Source of the DNA: an uncultured Bacteroidales bacterium
Lineage (GTDB): Bacteria > Bacteroidota > Bacteroidia > Bacteroidales > UBA932
Direction of reading: 5' to 3'
Assembly (NCBI GenBank): GCA_900320185.1
Contig: ONRD01000008.1
Location: 1-64,000 of the forward strand
DNA: 64,000 nt
Shown here: piece by piece, positions 48,406 through 58,158 of the stretch
Layout of the letters: every line of letters starts with the position of its first letter
Numbering within the stretch: the stretch's first letter is position 1
Program-made: the position numbers and the translations under genes
The notes under the pieces: generated by a model
What the model was told of the DNA's origin: nothing
Database searches by the model: none
What the model saw: the letters and a program-made list of their open reading frames with translations, nothing else

Positions 48406-51400
48406 ATGGAATTACAAGGAAAGGGCCTGGTGGCAAAGGGTATCCTCGCTGTCCTTGCAGCGATTGCCATTGCAGGCTGCGCAGGCAGGACGGCCGGCTA
48501 CCCCGACGGGGAAAGCCGCTACGGGGAGTTCGCCCCTGACGGGATACCGTTCCGCGTGGCGGACTCCAGCTGGACCATCGACATGAGAGGCAACCACAGG
48601 GCCGTGGTCTGCGTTGAAGACACTTCCGCAGGAGCCGTCCTGGCAAGGCTGCCATGGAGGCGGCCAGACCTGCAACCGGACTCGAAGAAGGTGGTGGTGA
48701 CGGACGCATGCGACTCCGAGGTCACGGACGTGCTGGTCACGGAACTCACCCCGGAAGCAGGAGAAGTCATCTTCCGCCCTGCCGCCGGTGAAGGCACCTA
48801 TTACATCTACTACCTGCCCTACAAGTGGCAGACCTGGTACATCAACGTGTCGGACTACCTTCCGGCTGAATATTCAGCCGACCCCGCCTGGGCGGAGAAA
48901 GCCGCCTCCGGGAAGGAAGGCCTGCCCCCTGCAAGGGTGGAATGCTTCGAAAGCGCCTCGAGGTTCAATTTCTGGACCCCGATGGGCCTGACGGCCACAA
49001 GGGCCGAGACCGAAGCGCTAAGGGAAGCCGCCGGAAGGGACATGGTAGTGTTCCCCGAAGACAGGGCTTTTCCCATACAGTTCTCCAGGTACCTTCCCGC
49101 AAGGTGGACAAAAGTCCCGGAGGCATCCTTCAAGGGGCTGGCCCTCAGGGACGAGTACTATGCCTGGCAGCTTGGAGTCTGGGCGGCACGGAAGGACCTC
49201 CGCAACGTCAGGATCAGTTTCGACGGGCTCCGCAACGGCAGCAGCCTGATCCCTGCCGAAGAGATGACCTGCTTCAACCTTGAAGGGACGTCATGGGACG
49301 GAAGCCGCCTGGACTTCAATGTGGACGTTCCGAAGGACAGGGTGCAGGCGATGTGGTGCGGAGTGATGATCCCGCGGGATGCCCGGCCGGGCACCTACCA
49401 TGGTACGGCCGTCGTTTCCGCCGAGGGCGTCGAGCCGCAGACGATATCCTTGGAAATCAAGGTTTCCGGCAAGGTCATCGAAGACCATGGGGATTCCGAG
49501 ACATGGAGGCATTCACGCCTCCGCTGGCTCAACTCCACCATAGGGTTGGACAACGAACCCACCGCGAGGTTCAAGGAGATGGAAGTCTCCGGAAGCCGGA
49601 TCGAAGCCACGGGGAAGAGTGTCGTCATAGGCGGCAACGGAATGGTCGGCAGCGCTGAAGTCAACGGTATCGGCATCCTGTCTTCCCCGATGAGGCTTGT
49701 GGTGGAACGGCAAGGCGGCACCACCGTGTTCGATGCCGGCGGGGCCGTCCCGCAGAAGAAGGCCGCCGGACTCGTGGAGTGGACCGCCTCGGGCGAGAAA
49801 GACGGCATCGGGTTCGAGCTCGAAGGGAACATGGAGTTCGACGGGCACCTGCACTTCAACGTCAGGATGACCTCGGACGAGGAAATACCCGTGAAGGACA
49901 TCCGTCTCGAAACCGTCTACTCGGCAGCCGCGTCCGAATACATGATCGGAATCGGATTCGACGGGGGCTACCGGCCGGAGAGATATTCATGGGACTGGAA
50001 GGGACCCTTCGACAGCTACTGGACTGGAGGCGCCAGGGCAGGCATGCACACCGAGTTCAGGGGCGGGACCTACCACGGTCCCCTGCTCTTCGCTTTCAAT
50101 CCACCCCCGCCCCCATTCTGGGACAACGACGGTAAGGGACGCATCCTTGTGGATGGCCGGAAAGGGAAGGAAGCCACCGTCACCGCCTCCACCGGACCTT
50201 GCAGCATAGGGAAGGTCCCCAAGGAGATGGAGTTCGCCCTCACGCTGACTCCGGCAACGGAGCCGGATCCGGCGAAACATTTCACGCAGAAATACTTCCA
50301 TGCGGCTCCACAGGATTTTGACAGGGCCTCCGAGGACGGGGCGAACATCTGCAACATCCACCATGGCCAGAACCTGAATCCCTACATAAACTACCCCTTC
50401 ATAGTCAGGGACTCCCTTTTCGCTTTCATAAACCACGAGCATGCCGAAGGGCGCATGGTGAAGCTCTACTACACGATGAGGGAACTTTCCGCACATTGTG
50501 AAGAACTATATGCCTTCCACAGCCTCGAACACCAGATAACGGCCCCTGGAGAGGGCGGAGGCAATGCCTGGCTCTGCGAGCATCTGGTCGAAGACTACTG
50601 GCCGGCATGGTACACATCCCTCGACCATTTCCGGAAAGGAGATTCCGACCCGGCCCTGCAGATGGTAGGCTACTCCCGCTACATCAATTACTTCCTCGAA
50701 GGGGTCAGATGGATGGAACAGCATTACGACCTGGACGGGCTCTACATGGACGACCTGTCCTGCGACAGGGTCACCATGAAACGGCTCCGGAAAATCCTCG
50801 ACAAGTACCATGAAGGCGCGCTTATCGACATGCATTCCAACACTTGGTACTCGAAGGGTCCGGCGAACCAGTACGCCGAGTTCTTCCCCTACCTGGACAG
50901 GCTGTGGTTCGGGGAGAGTTTCCGCTACGACGACATGACCCCCGACCAGTGGTTCGTCACTTTCTCGGGAATCCCGTTCGGCCAGATGAGCGAAATGCTC
51001 CAGGACGGAGGGAACCGCTTCCTCGGGATGGTCTATGGCACCACCGCCCGCCATTCATGGGAGGGCGTAGACAACAGGAAGTCTCCGGTCCCCATGTGGA
51101 AATTCTGGGAGAAGTACCGGATACAGGAAGCCAGGATGCTTGGTTACTGGGATCCGGCCTGCCCTGTGAAGACATCCGACCCCGAGGTGAAAGCCACCGC
51201 CTATGTCAAGGACGGGGAAACCATAGTCTCCATAGGCAATTTCAGCGGCAGGGACAAGACCGTGCGGCTGGACATCGACTGGGAGGCCCTCGGAATCGAC
51301 AAGGCATCGGCCTCGATCACCGCTCCCTTCCTCAAGAACTTCCAGGAGGAGACAACCTTCAGGCCGGGAGACCCGATCCCCGTCAAGGCCAAGGAAGGCT

Positions 51401-51426
51401 GGATGCTGCTGCTAAGACAAAAATGA
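48406..51426 (+). CDS. large GH123-like (DUF6067-type) lipoprotein
   Basis: 1006 aa with a lipobox (IAGC, Cys24). N-terminal beta domains (to about residue 370: YYIYYLPYKWQTWYINVSDYLP, in parts; SWDGSRLDFNVDVPKDRVQAMWCGVMIP, in parts), another beta-sandwich (370-600), then a TIM-barrel-like part from about 620 (NICNIHHGQNLNPYINYPF, DLDGLYMDDLSCDRVTM, GALIDMHSNTWYSKGPANQY). DLDGLYMDD and DMHSN are possible active-site strands. I place it with the GH123-like/DUF6067 glycosidases with moderate confidence. It follows the GH99-like gene by 18 bases. Confidence 0.72.
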   Translation: MELQGKGLVAKGILAVLAAIAIAGCAGRTAGYPDGESRYGEFAPDGIPFRVADSSWTIDMRGNHRAVVCVEDTSAGAVLARLPWRRPDLQPDSKKVVVTDACDSEVTDVLVTELTPEAGEVIFRPAAGEGTYYIYYLPYKWQTWYINVSDYLPAEYSADPAWAEKAASGKEGLPPARVECFESASRFNFWTPMGLTATRAETEALREAAGRDMVVFPEDRAFPIQFSRYLPARWTKVPEASFKGLALRDEYYAWQLGVWAARKDLRNVRISFDGLRNGSSLIPAEEMTCFNLEGTSWDGSRLDFNVDVPKDRVQAMWCGVMIPRDARPGTYHGTAVVSAEGVEPQTISLEIKVSGKVIEDHGDSETWRHSRLRWLNSTIGLDNEPTARFKEMEVSGSRIEATGKSVVIGGNGMVGSAEVNGIGILSSPMRLVVERQGGTTVFDAGGAVPQKKAAGLVEWTASGEKDGIGFELEGNMEFDGHLHFNVRMTSDEEIPVKDIRLETVYSAAASEYMIGIGFDGGYRPERYSWDWKGPFDSYWTGGARAGMHTEFRGGTYHGPLLFAFNPPPPPFWDNDGKGRILVDGRKGKEATVTASTGPCSIGKVPKEMEFALTLTPATEPDPAKHFTQKYFHAAPQDFDRASEDGANICNIHHGQNLNPYINYPFIVRDSLFAFINHEHAEGRMVKLYYTMRELSAHCEELYAFHSLEHQITAPGEGGGNAWLCEHLVEDYWPAWYTSLDHFRKGDSDPALQMVGYSRYINYFLEGVRWMEQHYDLDGLYMDDLSCDRVTMKRLRKILDKYHEGALIDMHSNTWYSKGPANQYAEFFPYLDRLWFGESFRYDDMTPDQWFVTFSGIPFGQMSEMLQDGGNRFLGMVYGTTARHSWEGVDNRKSPVPMWKFWEKYRIQEARMLGYWDPACPVKTSDPEVKATAYVKDGETIVSIGNFSGRDKTVRLDIDWEALGIDKASASITAPFLKNFQEETTFRPGDPIPVKAKEGWMLLLRQK

Positions 51427-51466
51427 CGGGATGACGCCCGGCAAGGCGTCCATCCCACAAACAAGA

Positions 51467-54295
51467 ATGAATATGCTAAAGAAGACCACCGTCCTGGCGG
51501 CCCTGCTGCTTGCCACGACGCAGTTGCTGGCCGGTCCCGGAAAGGCCCGGCTAACGGAAGGAATGACCTCCATGCTCACCTATGGATTCTCGGACCCCGA
51601 CCCGGTCGCGAATCCGGATGCCTTGCAGTATCCTTATTTCAGGTTCGACGGCTACGCCTCCCAGGGCAGCCCGAAGGAGTGGAAGACCGTCACCCTGGAG
51701 AATGACTGGATCTGCGTCACCGTGTTCCCGGAAATCGGGGGCAAGGTCTGGGGTGCCGTAGACAAGACCACAGGCAAGGAATTCATCTACTACAACCATG
51801 TGGTCAAGTTCAGGGACATCGCGATGCGCGGGGCATGGACGTCCGGCGGCATCGAGTTCAACTTCGGGATCATCGGCCACGTTCCGTCCACCGCCACTCC
51901 GGTGGACTACACGACACGTGAAAACGCCGACGGATCGGTCAGCTGCATCATAGCTTCCTGGGAGCTCCTGACCAGGACATGGTGGACGGTGGAGGTAAGG
52001 GTCCCCGCCGACAGGGCCAGCTTCACGACCGAAGCAAGGTACTTCAACACATCCTTCCTTGAGCAGCCCTACTACAACTGGAGCAACGCCGCCTTCAAGG
52101 CTGGAGGAGACCTGAGGCTGAGAATGCCCGGAGACAGGTACATCGGCCACGCAGGGGATCCGCATCCTTTCCCCATGGATGCCCGGGGAAGGGACCTTTC
52201 GAAGATGAGCGAGAACGCCTTCGGCAATGACAAGTCATACCACATCATCGGAGGCAACGGCGACTGGTTCGGGGCTTGGTGGGAGGAAGACGGATTCGGA
52301 TTCGCCCACTGCGCCAGGCAGGACGAGAAACTGGGCAGGAAGTTCTTCTGCTGGAGCCAGTCCAGGGAAGGCGGCATCTGGGAAGACCTCCTGACCGATT
52401 CGGACGGCCAGTATGTGGAGATGCAGGCCGGGAGGATGTTCAACCAGCCTCTGCAGGAAGAGAGCATCAACACTCCGTTCAAGCACCACTCCTTCCCTCC
52501 GATGGCGCAGGACAGCTGGTCGGAGTGTTGGTATCCGGTGGAGGACATAGGGGCCTACGATGCCGCATCGGCTTTCGGGGCGCTCACAATCGCTCGCACC
52601 CGGGACGGCAAGGCCACGTTGAGGATATCCCCGGTCTGCGGAGGCAGGAAGACAGTCTCCGTCACCCAGGAAGGCAGGACCGTCTTCTCCGAGGATGTGA
52701 CCTTCAACCCGCTTCAGACCTGGTCTGCAGACGTCGACCTCCCTTCGGACGGTTACATCAAGGTCTGCATCGGAGAGCATGAGCTGGTGTACGACGAGGA
52801 CCCCGGAGAAAGGACGACGAACCGGCCGGACACGATGCCGGAAGACTTCGACTGGGGTTCTGCCTACGGGCACTGCCTGAGGGGAGAGCAACTGATGAAC
52901 GTAAGGCACTACAAGGAAGCCGGGAAGGAGTTCCTCGCAAGCCTGGAAAAAGATCCGTGGTATGCTCCGGCGCTCCGGGGGATGGCATCTTTCTGCCTGC
53001 ACTGCGGAGAGTGGGAAGAGGCTTTCGAATATTCACGGAAAGCCCTGAGGATCAACACCTACGATCCGGAGGCGAACTACCTCTACGGCCTCGCTGCAAA
53101 GGCGACCGGAAGGCTGGTGGAAGCCAAGGACGGCTTCTCCATCGCCACCTACTCCCAGTCATTCAGGGATGCCGCCTACGCCGCCCTTTCAAGGATGGCA
53201 ATCGCCGACGGAGACTGGAACCTTGCCCTGGCATATTCCTCGAAAAGCCCCTCTCTCTTCTGCGGACTGGCCGGGGAGGTGGCCTTGAGGCACCTTGGCG
53301 ACAAGGACGCCTGTAGGGCTGTCCTCGACAGGTACGGATCGGAGCTTCCGCTGTTCCCCTTCTTCAATTTCGAACGCAGCCTCCTGGACGGGAATCCATC
53401 ATCGTTCCCGGAGACCCTGAAGTGCGAACTTCCGCACGAGACCCTTCTGGAGATGGCCCTGTGGTACCTGGACTGCGGCCTTGAGGATGAGGCCCTGACC
53501 CTCTGCGGGATGACCGGCTACCCCTCCGCCACTTACCTGCAGGCCTACATCCTGCGGGACAGGGACCGCGGGCGGTCCCTCGAACTCCTGGAGAAGGCAG
53601 ACGCCGCTTCGCCCGGGTTCGTCTTCCCGTTCAGGCCCGAAATGCTCGAAGTCTTCGACTGGGCGGCTGCGACGGGCGGTTCCTGGAAGAGCGGTTACTA
53701 TCGTGCCCTCATCCTTTGGCGCCATGCACGCAAGGATGAAGCCCGGGACTTGATGGAGGGCTGCGGCGACAAGCCGGACTACGCCCCCTTCTACCTTACC
53801 AGGGCCAGGCTCCGCAAGGGTGAAGGCAGGCTGCAGGACCTGAGGAAAGCCGAATCCCTGTCAGGAGACTGGCGCACTGGAAAGGCCCTGGTCGATTTCC
53901 ATTCCGCTGCCGGCGACTGGGATGAAGCCTGCAGGGACGGGAAGAAGTACTTCCGGAAATATCCCGACAAGTTCGAACTCGGACTCGCCTATGCCGACGC
54001 CCTCTGCGAAGCCGGTGAATATGCAAAGTCGCTGAAGGTACTCTCAGGGCTTGAAGTCATGCCCAAGGAGGGTGCCAGGAGGGGTCACCAGATTTACCGG
54101 AAGGCCTGCCTTGGGAAGGCTCGCAAAGAGTTGGAAGAAGGCAAGTTCAATGCCTGCATCAAGTCTGTCGAGGCCTCCAAGCTGTGGGATGAGAGGCTCG
54201 GGGTCGGGAAGCCTTACGATGAGCTGATCGACTACTCAGAGGAGGAAGCCATAATGAAAGCGGCACGGGAAAGGAACCGTACCGCCTTCAAGTAA
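51467..54295 (+). CDS. DUF5107 protein with TPR repeats
   Basis: 942 aa with a signal peptide (MNMLKKTTVLAALLLATTQLLAG). Residues about 55-370 form the DUF5107 domain, which has an aldose-epimerase-like beta-sandwich look (LENDWICVTVFPEIGGKVWGAVDK, in parts; SGGIEFNFGIIGHVPSTATPVDY, in parts). From about 470 on there are TPR repeats (NVRHYKEAGKEFLASLEKDPWYAPALRGMA, in parts). It closes the operon with the GH99-like and GH123-like genes, 40 bases after the latter, and probably acts on the same glycan. A fragment of a close relative lies at 19190. Confidence 0.8.
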   Translation: MNMLKKTTVLAALLLATTQLLAGPGKARLTEGMTSMLTYGFSDPDPVANPDALQYPYFRFDGYASQGSPKEWKTVTLENDWICVTVFPEIGGKVWGAVDKTTGKEFIYYNHVVKFRDIAMRGAWTSGGIEFNFGIIGHVPSTATPVDYTTRENADGSVSCIIASWELLTRTWWTVEVRVPADRASFTTEARYFNTSFLEQPYYNWSNAAFKAGGDLRLRMPGDRYIGHAGDPHPFPMDARGRDLSKMSENAFGNDKSYHIIGGNGDWFGAWWEEDGFGFAHCARQDEKLGRKFFCWSQSREGGIWEDLLTDSDGQYVEMQAGRMFNQPLQEESINTPFKHHSFPPMAQDSWSECWYPVEDIGAYDAASAFGALTIARTRDGKATLRISPVCGGRKTVSVTQEGRTVFSEDVTFNPLQTWSADVDLPSDGYIKVCIGEHELVYDEDPGERTTNRPDTMPEDFDWGSAYGHCLRGEQLMNVRHYKEAGKEFLASLEKDPWYAPALRGMASFCLHCGEWEEAFEYSRKALRINTYDPEANYLYGLAAKATGRLVEAKDGFSIATYSQSFRDAAYAALSRMAIADGDWNLALAYSSKSPSLFCGLAGEVALRHLGDKDACRAVLDRYGSELPLFPFFNFERSLLDGNPSSFPETLKCELPHETLLEMALWYLDCGLEDEALTLCGMTGYPSATYLQAYILRDRDRGRSLELLEKADAASPGFVFPFRPEMLEVFDWAAATGGSWKSGYYRALILWRHARKDEARDLMEGCGDKPDYAPFYLTRARLRKGEGRLQDLRKAESLSGDWRTGKALVDFHSAAGDWDEACRDGKKYFRKYPDKFELGLAYADALCEAGEYAKSLKVLSGLEVMPKEGARRGHQIYRKACLGKARKELEEGKFNACIKSVEASKLWDERLGVGKPYDELIDYSEEEAIMKAARERNRTAFK

Positions 54296-54321
54296 GGGTC
54301 TGCTCCCCTGCGCCCGGGAAG

Positions 54322-56013
54322 CTACAGCGAACGCAGCAGGGCCTTGGATTCGTTGATGAGGGCAATGGTCCGGGCGTCTTCGAAGGTATCCCAGTCGATG
54401 TCCCTGAACTTAGAGAGCTGGGCGTCGATGAGCGCGACCTTGCGCGGATCGCCTTCCTCCCTGATAATCCGGATCTTCTCGAAATCCTGGATACCCTCCA
54501 GCAGCCTTTCGGAACGGATGCTGGGGCCGTCCGGGTAGACCAGGTAGCAGTCGCCGGCCCTCCAGGTGCGGAAACGCCCGTCCACGCACGGCTCCTTCAC
54601 CCAGCTGTTGTAGGCCCAGCGAAGATAGCCGTCATAGCCGGCTGCGGCAGCATACCATCCCAGGAAGACCGACTCCGCTGTCGGGGAATCCAGGAAGGTA
54701 TTGGGACGCTGCGGATTGCAGCAGGTGTAGAAGGTAACCTTGTTGCCCTTGGCGTGATGCGAGGAGAGCTGCTGCTCGGTGAGCAGGGGTTCACGGAATG
54801 CGAAACTGATGTCGTACATCCTCTCCGCCACTTCGGGGCCGTAATAATTCACCGCCCCTTCGATCCTGTAGTCCTTGTCCGCCTTGTGGACGATGGCATA
54901 GGCATGTTCCAGAAGGTCCTTCGGGCGCTCGTCCATGGCGATGCAGGTCTTTTCGAACCAGCCCTTCTCCCTTAGATGGCGTGCGAAATCGGTCAGGAAA
55001 GGGAGCTGGTACTCTTCATATTCCCTGGAGCCCGGGTCCATCTTCTCGGAGCGGGTACAGTTCAGCGCCGCGTCGAAATACTCGAAGGTCAGGTGCCACG
55101 GCAGGATCGAATAGCAGTCGATCTGCTCGGTTATGCCACAGCTCATCATGAACTCGACCCACCTGTCGAAGACGGTGTAGTCGTACTTCCAGCTGCCGTC
55201 GATACCCTTGAATTTCCCGATCATGCTCTCGAACGGATCCTCCGTCTGGCTGTTCCAGGGATGCTGGAAGATGCTGGCGGTGATGACCTTCTCGCCGCAG
55301 GAGGCAAGGTATTCCATTATGGGGCGCATCTTCGCGAAATGCTCCTCGCTCCACAGGGGGACGTTGAAATAACGGGCGACGGCATAGGGATTCTGCCAAA
55401 GGTCCAGGTGGAAACTCCAGTCGGAGGGTTCCGGCAGGACCCGCTTGCCCACCTCAAGGACACAGGGCACCTGGAGGACCTTCCCGTCGCAGTCTGCCGT
55501 GACCGTACCCTTGTACTTTCCAGGGACGGCATCGGCGGGGATGCGGATGTCAAGCCACACGGGACGTACGGTGCGGGAATCGACCTTGAATCCATCCTGG
55601 CAGGCCAGCCTGTCGGGACTGAGCACCGGATCGCCCTGGAACACATGCTCGCCTATCACGTAGGTTACGAAGTATTTCGAGACCGCCGAAGAGGGTATCA
55701 CGTTCTTCCCGGACTTGAAATCGCTCGCCACGACACGGAAACTCTCCACGTCGACAGGTGTGGCAAGGACCGCCTGGGCAAACACCCTTTCACCGCGCCA
55801 GCCCCTGAGCACCAGGGATTTGGACAAGACGGGGACTTCATCCTTCTTGTATCGTGAGTCGACCGAACCCCATCCGAAACGGATGTCTTTCATCCCCTCC
55901 CAAGCCATGTCGGAGGAAGGATTTGGATCATCCCGCTCGACGACGGGCATCTGGGCATGACAGAGCGAACAGGCCACCAGCAATACGGCGGCAAAGGAAA
56001 TGATACTCTTCAT
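54322..56013 (-). CDS. DUF4091 / GH123-family protein
   Basis: 563 aa with a signal peptide (MKSIISFAAVLLVACSLCHAQ). An N-terminal beta domain (20-180) precedes the DUF4091 catalytic barrel: VLEVGKRVLPEPSDWSFHLDLWQNPYAVARYF (in parts), and CIAMDERPKDLLEHAY near 360 with the adjacent Asp-Glu pair used by GH123 N-acetyl-beta-galactosaminidases in substrate-assisted catalysis. The C-terminus GIQDFEKIRIIREEG is also typical. It is the third gene of a small minus-strand operon, 11 bases after the DUF975 gene, and convergent with the DUF5107 gene (26-base gap without a hairpin). Confidence 0.83.
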   Translation of the reverse strand: MKSIISFAAVLLVACSLCHAQMPVVERDDPNPSSDMAWEGMKDIRFGWGSVDSRYKKDEVPVLSKSLVLRGWRGERVFAQAVLATPVDVESFRVVASDFKSGKNVIPSSAVSKYFVTYVIGEHVFQGDPVLSPDRLACQDGFKVDSRTVRPVWLDIRIPADAVPGKYKGTVTADCDGKVLQVPCVLEVGKRVLPEPSDWSFHLDLWQNPYAVARYFNVPLWSEEHFAKMRPIMEYLASCGEKVITASIFQHPWNSQTEDPFESMIGKFKGIDGSWKYDYTVFDRWVEFMMSCGITEQIDCYSILPWHLTFEYFDAALNCTRSEKMDPGSREYEEYQLPFLTDFARHLREKGWFEKTCIAMDERPKDLLEHAYAIVHKADKDYRIEGAVNYYGPEVAERMYDISFAFREPLLTEQQLSSHHAKGNKVTFYTCCNPQRPNTFLDSPTAESVFLGWYAAAAGYDGYLRWAYNSWVKEPCVDGRFRTWRAGDCYLVYPDGPSIRSERLLEGIQDFEKIRIIREEGDPRKVALIDAQLSKFRDIDWDTFEDARTIALINESKALLRSL

Positions 56014-56024
56014 ATGTCTTGGAA

Positions 56025-56693
56025 TCAATAGTCAATCCTGTTTATCTGCGCCTCTCCCTTGAGCGACTCGTAAAAGGCAGCCCTGGTGGTGTAGACGTAA
56101 GGTATCAACCACAGGAATCCGAGCCCGAGCGTCAGGATGGACAGCAGCGCCCATCCTACCATCCCGAGGTACAGCAGGAAAAGCCGGGTCTTGTGACCCT
56201 TCATCATCACTTCGCTTTTCTTCATGGCCTGATACGCAGTGAGGGAGGGCTCTTCAACCATTATGAAGTCCGTCATGTCGTAGGCAAGTCCCTTCACTAC
56301 GCCGGGGACAATGAGGAGGACCGTCCAGAGCATGACGCAGACGTACCTGAGCAAAAGAGTCCAGGCATTGTGGAGCCAGTTCGCGAACGCAATCTTGAAC
56401 TCATTGGAAACCAGATTGTTGTCCCCATTCGTAAGGAGAATCCTCAAAGCATTGGAAAGACCGGCTTCAAGCGGAAGGACTACCAGCAGCATCACCAGCC
56501 AGGCAGTGGTCGACAAAGACCTGTCGAACAGGGATGGAGTCCACCCGGGACTCATCCAGAAAGCCATGCTGAAGTAGGGTATCTCGAAGACGGCGACGAC
56601 CAGCAAGAGCAAGAACGTCGCCAGCACTGCCTGCGGCCAGTTGCCCTTGAGCGAAGCCAGGGCTTCGTCCTTCATTACCCTGTTGGTCTTCAT
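56025..56693 (-). CDS. DUF975 integral membrane protein
   Basis: 222 aa with five or six transmembrane helices. The start MKTNRVMKDEALASLKGNWPQAVLATFLLLLV (in parts) and the segment MTDFIMVEEPSLTAYQAMKKSEVMMKGHK (in parts) are typical of DUF975, whose function is unknown. Its start overlaps the upstream lipoprotein gene by 4 bases. Confidence 0.85.
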   Translation of the reverse strand: MKTNRVMKDEALASLKGNWPQAVLATFLLLLVVAVFEIPYFSMAFWMSPGWTPSLFDRSLSTTAWLVMLLVVLPLEAGLSNALRILLTNGDNNLVSNEFKIAFANWLHNAWTLLLRYVCVMLWTVLLIVPGVVKGLAYDMTDFIMVEEPSLTAYQAMKKSEVMMKGHKTRLFLLYLGMVGWALLSILTLGLGFLWLIPYVYTTRAAFYESLKGEAQINRIDY

Positions 56694-57379
56694 GACTTGC
56701 GCTCGAAGGAAATGTCGACGGTGAAGTTGTCCATGCAGAAATAAAGGGGAAGTTCCGCACGGCTGCTCTGGATGTCGAAGGCCTTGAGTTCGTTCCCGGT
56801 GTAGTCGACGAGGTAGAACTCCGAAGTCCCTACAGGCTTGCCCTGGTTGTAGCCGGTAGCGACGACCTTGTAATAGTCCCCCGGCATGAAATAGCCGGAA
56901 GCCACGAGGCTGGCTATGTGGGCGGTGTTGTTTACCGCGGCCCCTTTGAGGAAACAGGTGTAGGTGGTGGCATTGGCAAAGTTGAACCTTATGTCATACT
57001 CCGGCATGAAAGACGGGTTCGGGTTCTGGTAGAAGTAGGAATAGACGACGGACCTGCCGCTGCCGCCCTTTCCGCCGGCGGAAGTGGTCATGGTCGGGGC
57101 GCCTTCACTGGTCAGGTAGGCCTTTTTCTTGGAGAGGGCGAACCCGCCGTGGAAACCCTGCTCGTCCACACCGGCGCAGAGGAAGGAGATATTGTCCATC
57201 AGGATGTAGGCAGCTCCGGAGAAAGTGCTGTCGGTTTCGTTGAAGTAGTCGTTGTACTGGGCAAGTGCGAACTCTTCAAGAGATGCGGTGAGGGTGTACT
57301 CGCTGGAGGTCTTTCCCATGCAGGAAGCCATCGCGGCGCACACCGCGACGATGATGATTGGTCTTAACAAGTTTTTCAT
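56690..57379 (-). CDS. DUF4465-like lipoprotein
   Basis: 229 aa, lipobox MASC (Cys20). The mature domain (YFNETDSTFSGAAYILMDNISFLCAGVDE, in parts; GFALSKKKAYL; YKVVATGYNQGKPVGTSEFYLVDY, in parts; PLYFCMDNF) fits DUF4465, a beta-sandwich often found on exported Bacteroidota proteins. First gene of the DUF4465-DUF975-GH123 operon. Probably a surface binding protein; not proven. Confidence 0.72.
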   Translation of the reverse strand: MKNLLRPIIIVAVCAAMASCMGKTSSEYTLTASLEEFALAQYNDYFNETDSTFSGAAYILMDNISFLCAGVDEQGFHGGFALSKKKAYLTSEGAPTMTTSAGGKGGSGRSVVYSYFYQNPNPSFMPEYDIRFNFANATTYTCFLKGAAVNNTAHIASLVASGYFMPGDYYKVVATGYNQGKPVGTSEFYLVDYTGNELKAFDIQSSRAELPLYFCMDNFTVDISFERKS

Positions 57380-57456
57380 AACGAGACGATGATATTAGAG
57401 GTCGCTAATTTACAACAAAATCGGGAAATGTCACGCATCAGGTTTCATCCGCCTGC

Positions 57457-58157
57457 CTACAGCACCACGCTGACGGTACCGATGAACGCCGTCGGGCCGG
57501 TCAGCCAGACATCGCGGACACGAAGGTTCTCTCCCGCACCTTCAGGGATGAAATCCACGCTCAGGGTGGCTATCGCAGCCTTGACATCGTAGAAGACCCT
57601 CTCCCCGTCCCGGGCTCAATGAAATTGACATTCGTCCCCTGAGGGGCGAACAGCGGACTGTACCTCAGGGGCTGGCTTTCCTGGACCACCGGATAATCGT
57701 CCAGGTCCCTGACGAACTTCACGAGATGCCTGGTCCCGGTGTCCAGGAAGCAGGACCTGAGTTCGAGGATCGTGCTCACCTTGTCCACATCCTTCATCCT
57801 TATCCTGACAAGGCCCCCGGACATTATGGCTTCATGTTCTCCGTCCGGAGCCTCGAAACGGACCGGTTCCTCCTCGTTGACGAGGCCGAGGGAGGCCGCG
57901 AATGCGACCATGCACCTTCCGCCGTTGCCGCACATCATCCCGGAAGAGCCGTCAGGATTGTAGAAATCCATCTTGAACGCCGCTCCGGAGCCTTCGGAAG
58001 CATTGCGCAGGAACATCATCCCGTCGGCGCCGAAACCGGTGTGGCGGTTGCACAGATGCCTGATCTGGTCCGTGGTCAGGACCAGGCCGGACTCCCTGGC
58101 ATCAGACAGGAGGAAATCGTTTCCGGCTCCATGGTATTTGTAAAAAGTCTCTTGCAT
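57457..58157 (-). pseudogene. dapF: diaminopimelate epimerase, internal deletion and frameshift
   Basis: The N-terminal 180 residues are normal DapF: FYKYHGAGNDFLLSD, HTGFGADGMMFL, and the first catalytic cysteine in SSGMMCGNGGRCMVAF, up to APQGTNVNFIEP. The reading frame then ends after GTGRGSSTMSRLR at 57570. In a second frame the true C-terminus continues (DGERVFYDVKAAIATLSVDF, then VWLTGPTAFIGTVSVVL, stop at 57457). The roughly 35-40 residues between, which should hold the second catalytic cysteine (ERGVEDETxxCGTG), are missing. It is the last gene of the DAP operon, one base after dapD. As written it cannot be an active epimerase; an assembly error is the main alternative. Confidence 0.8.
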
Positions 58158-58158
58158 C

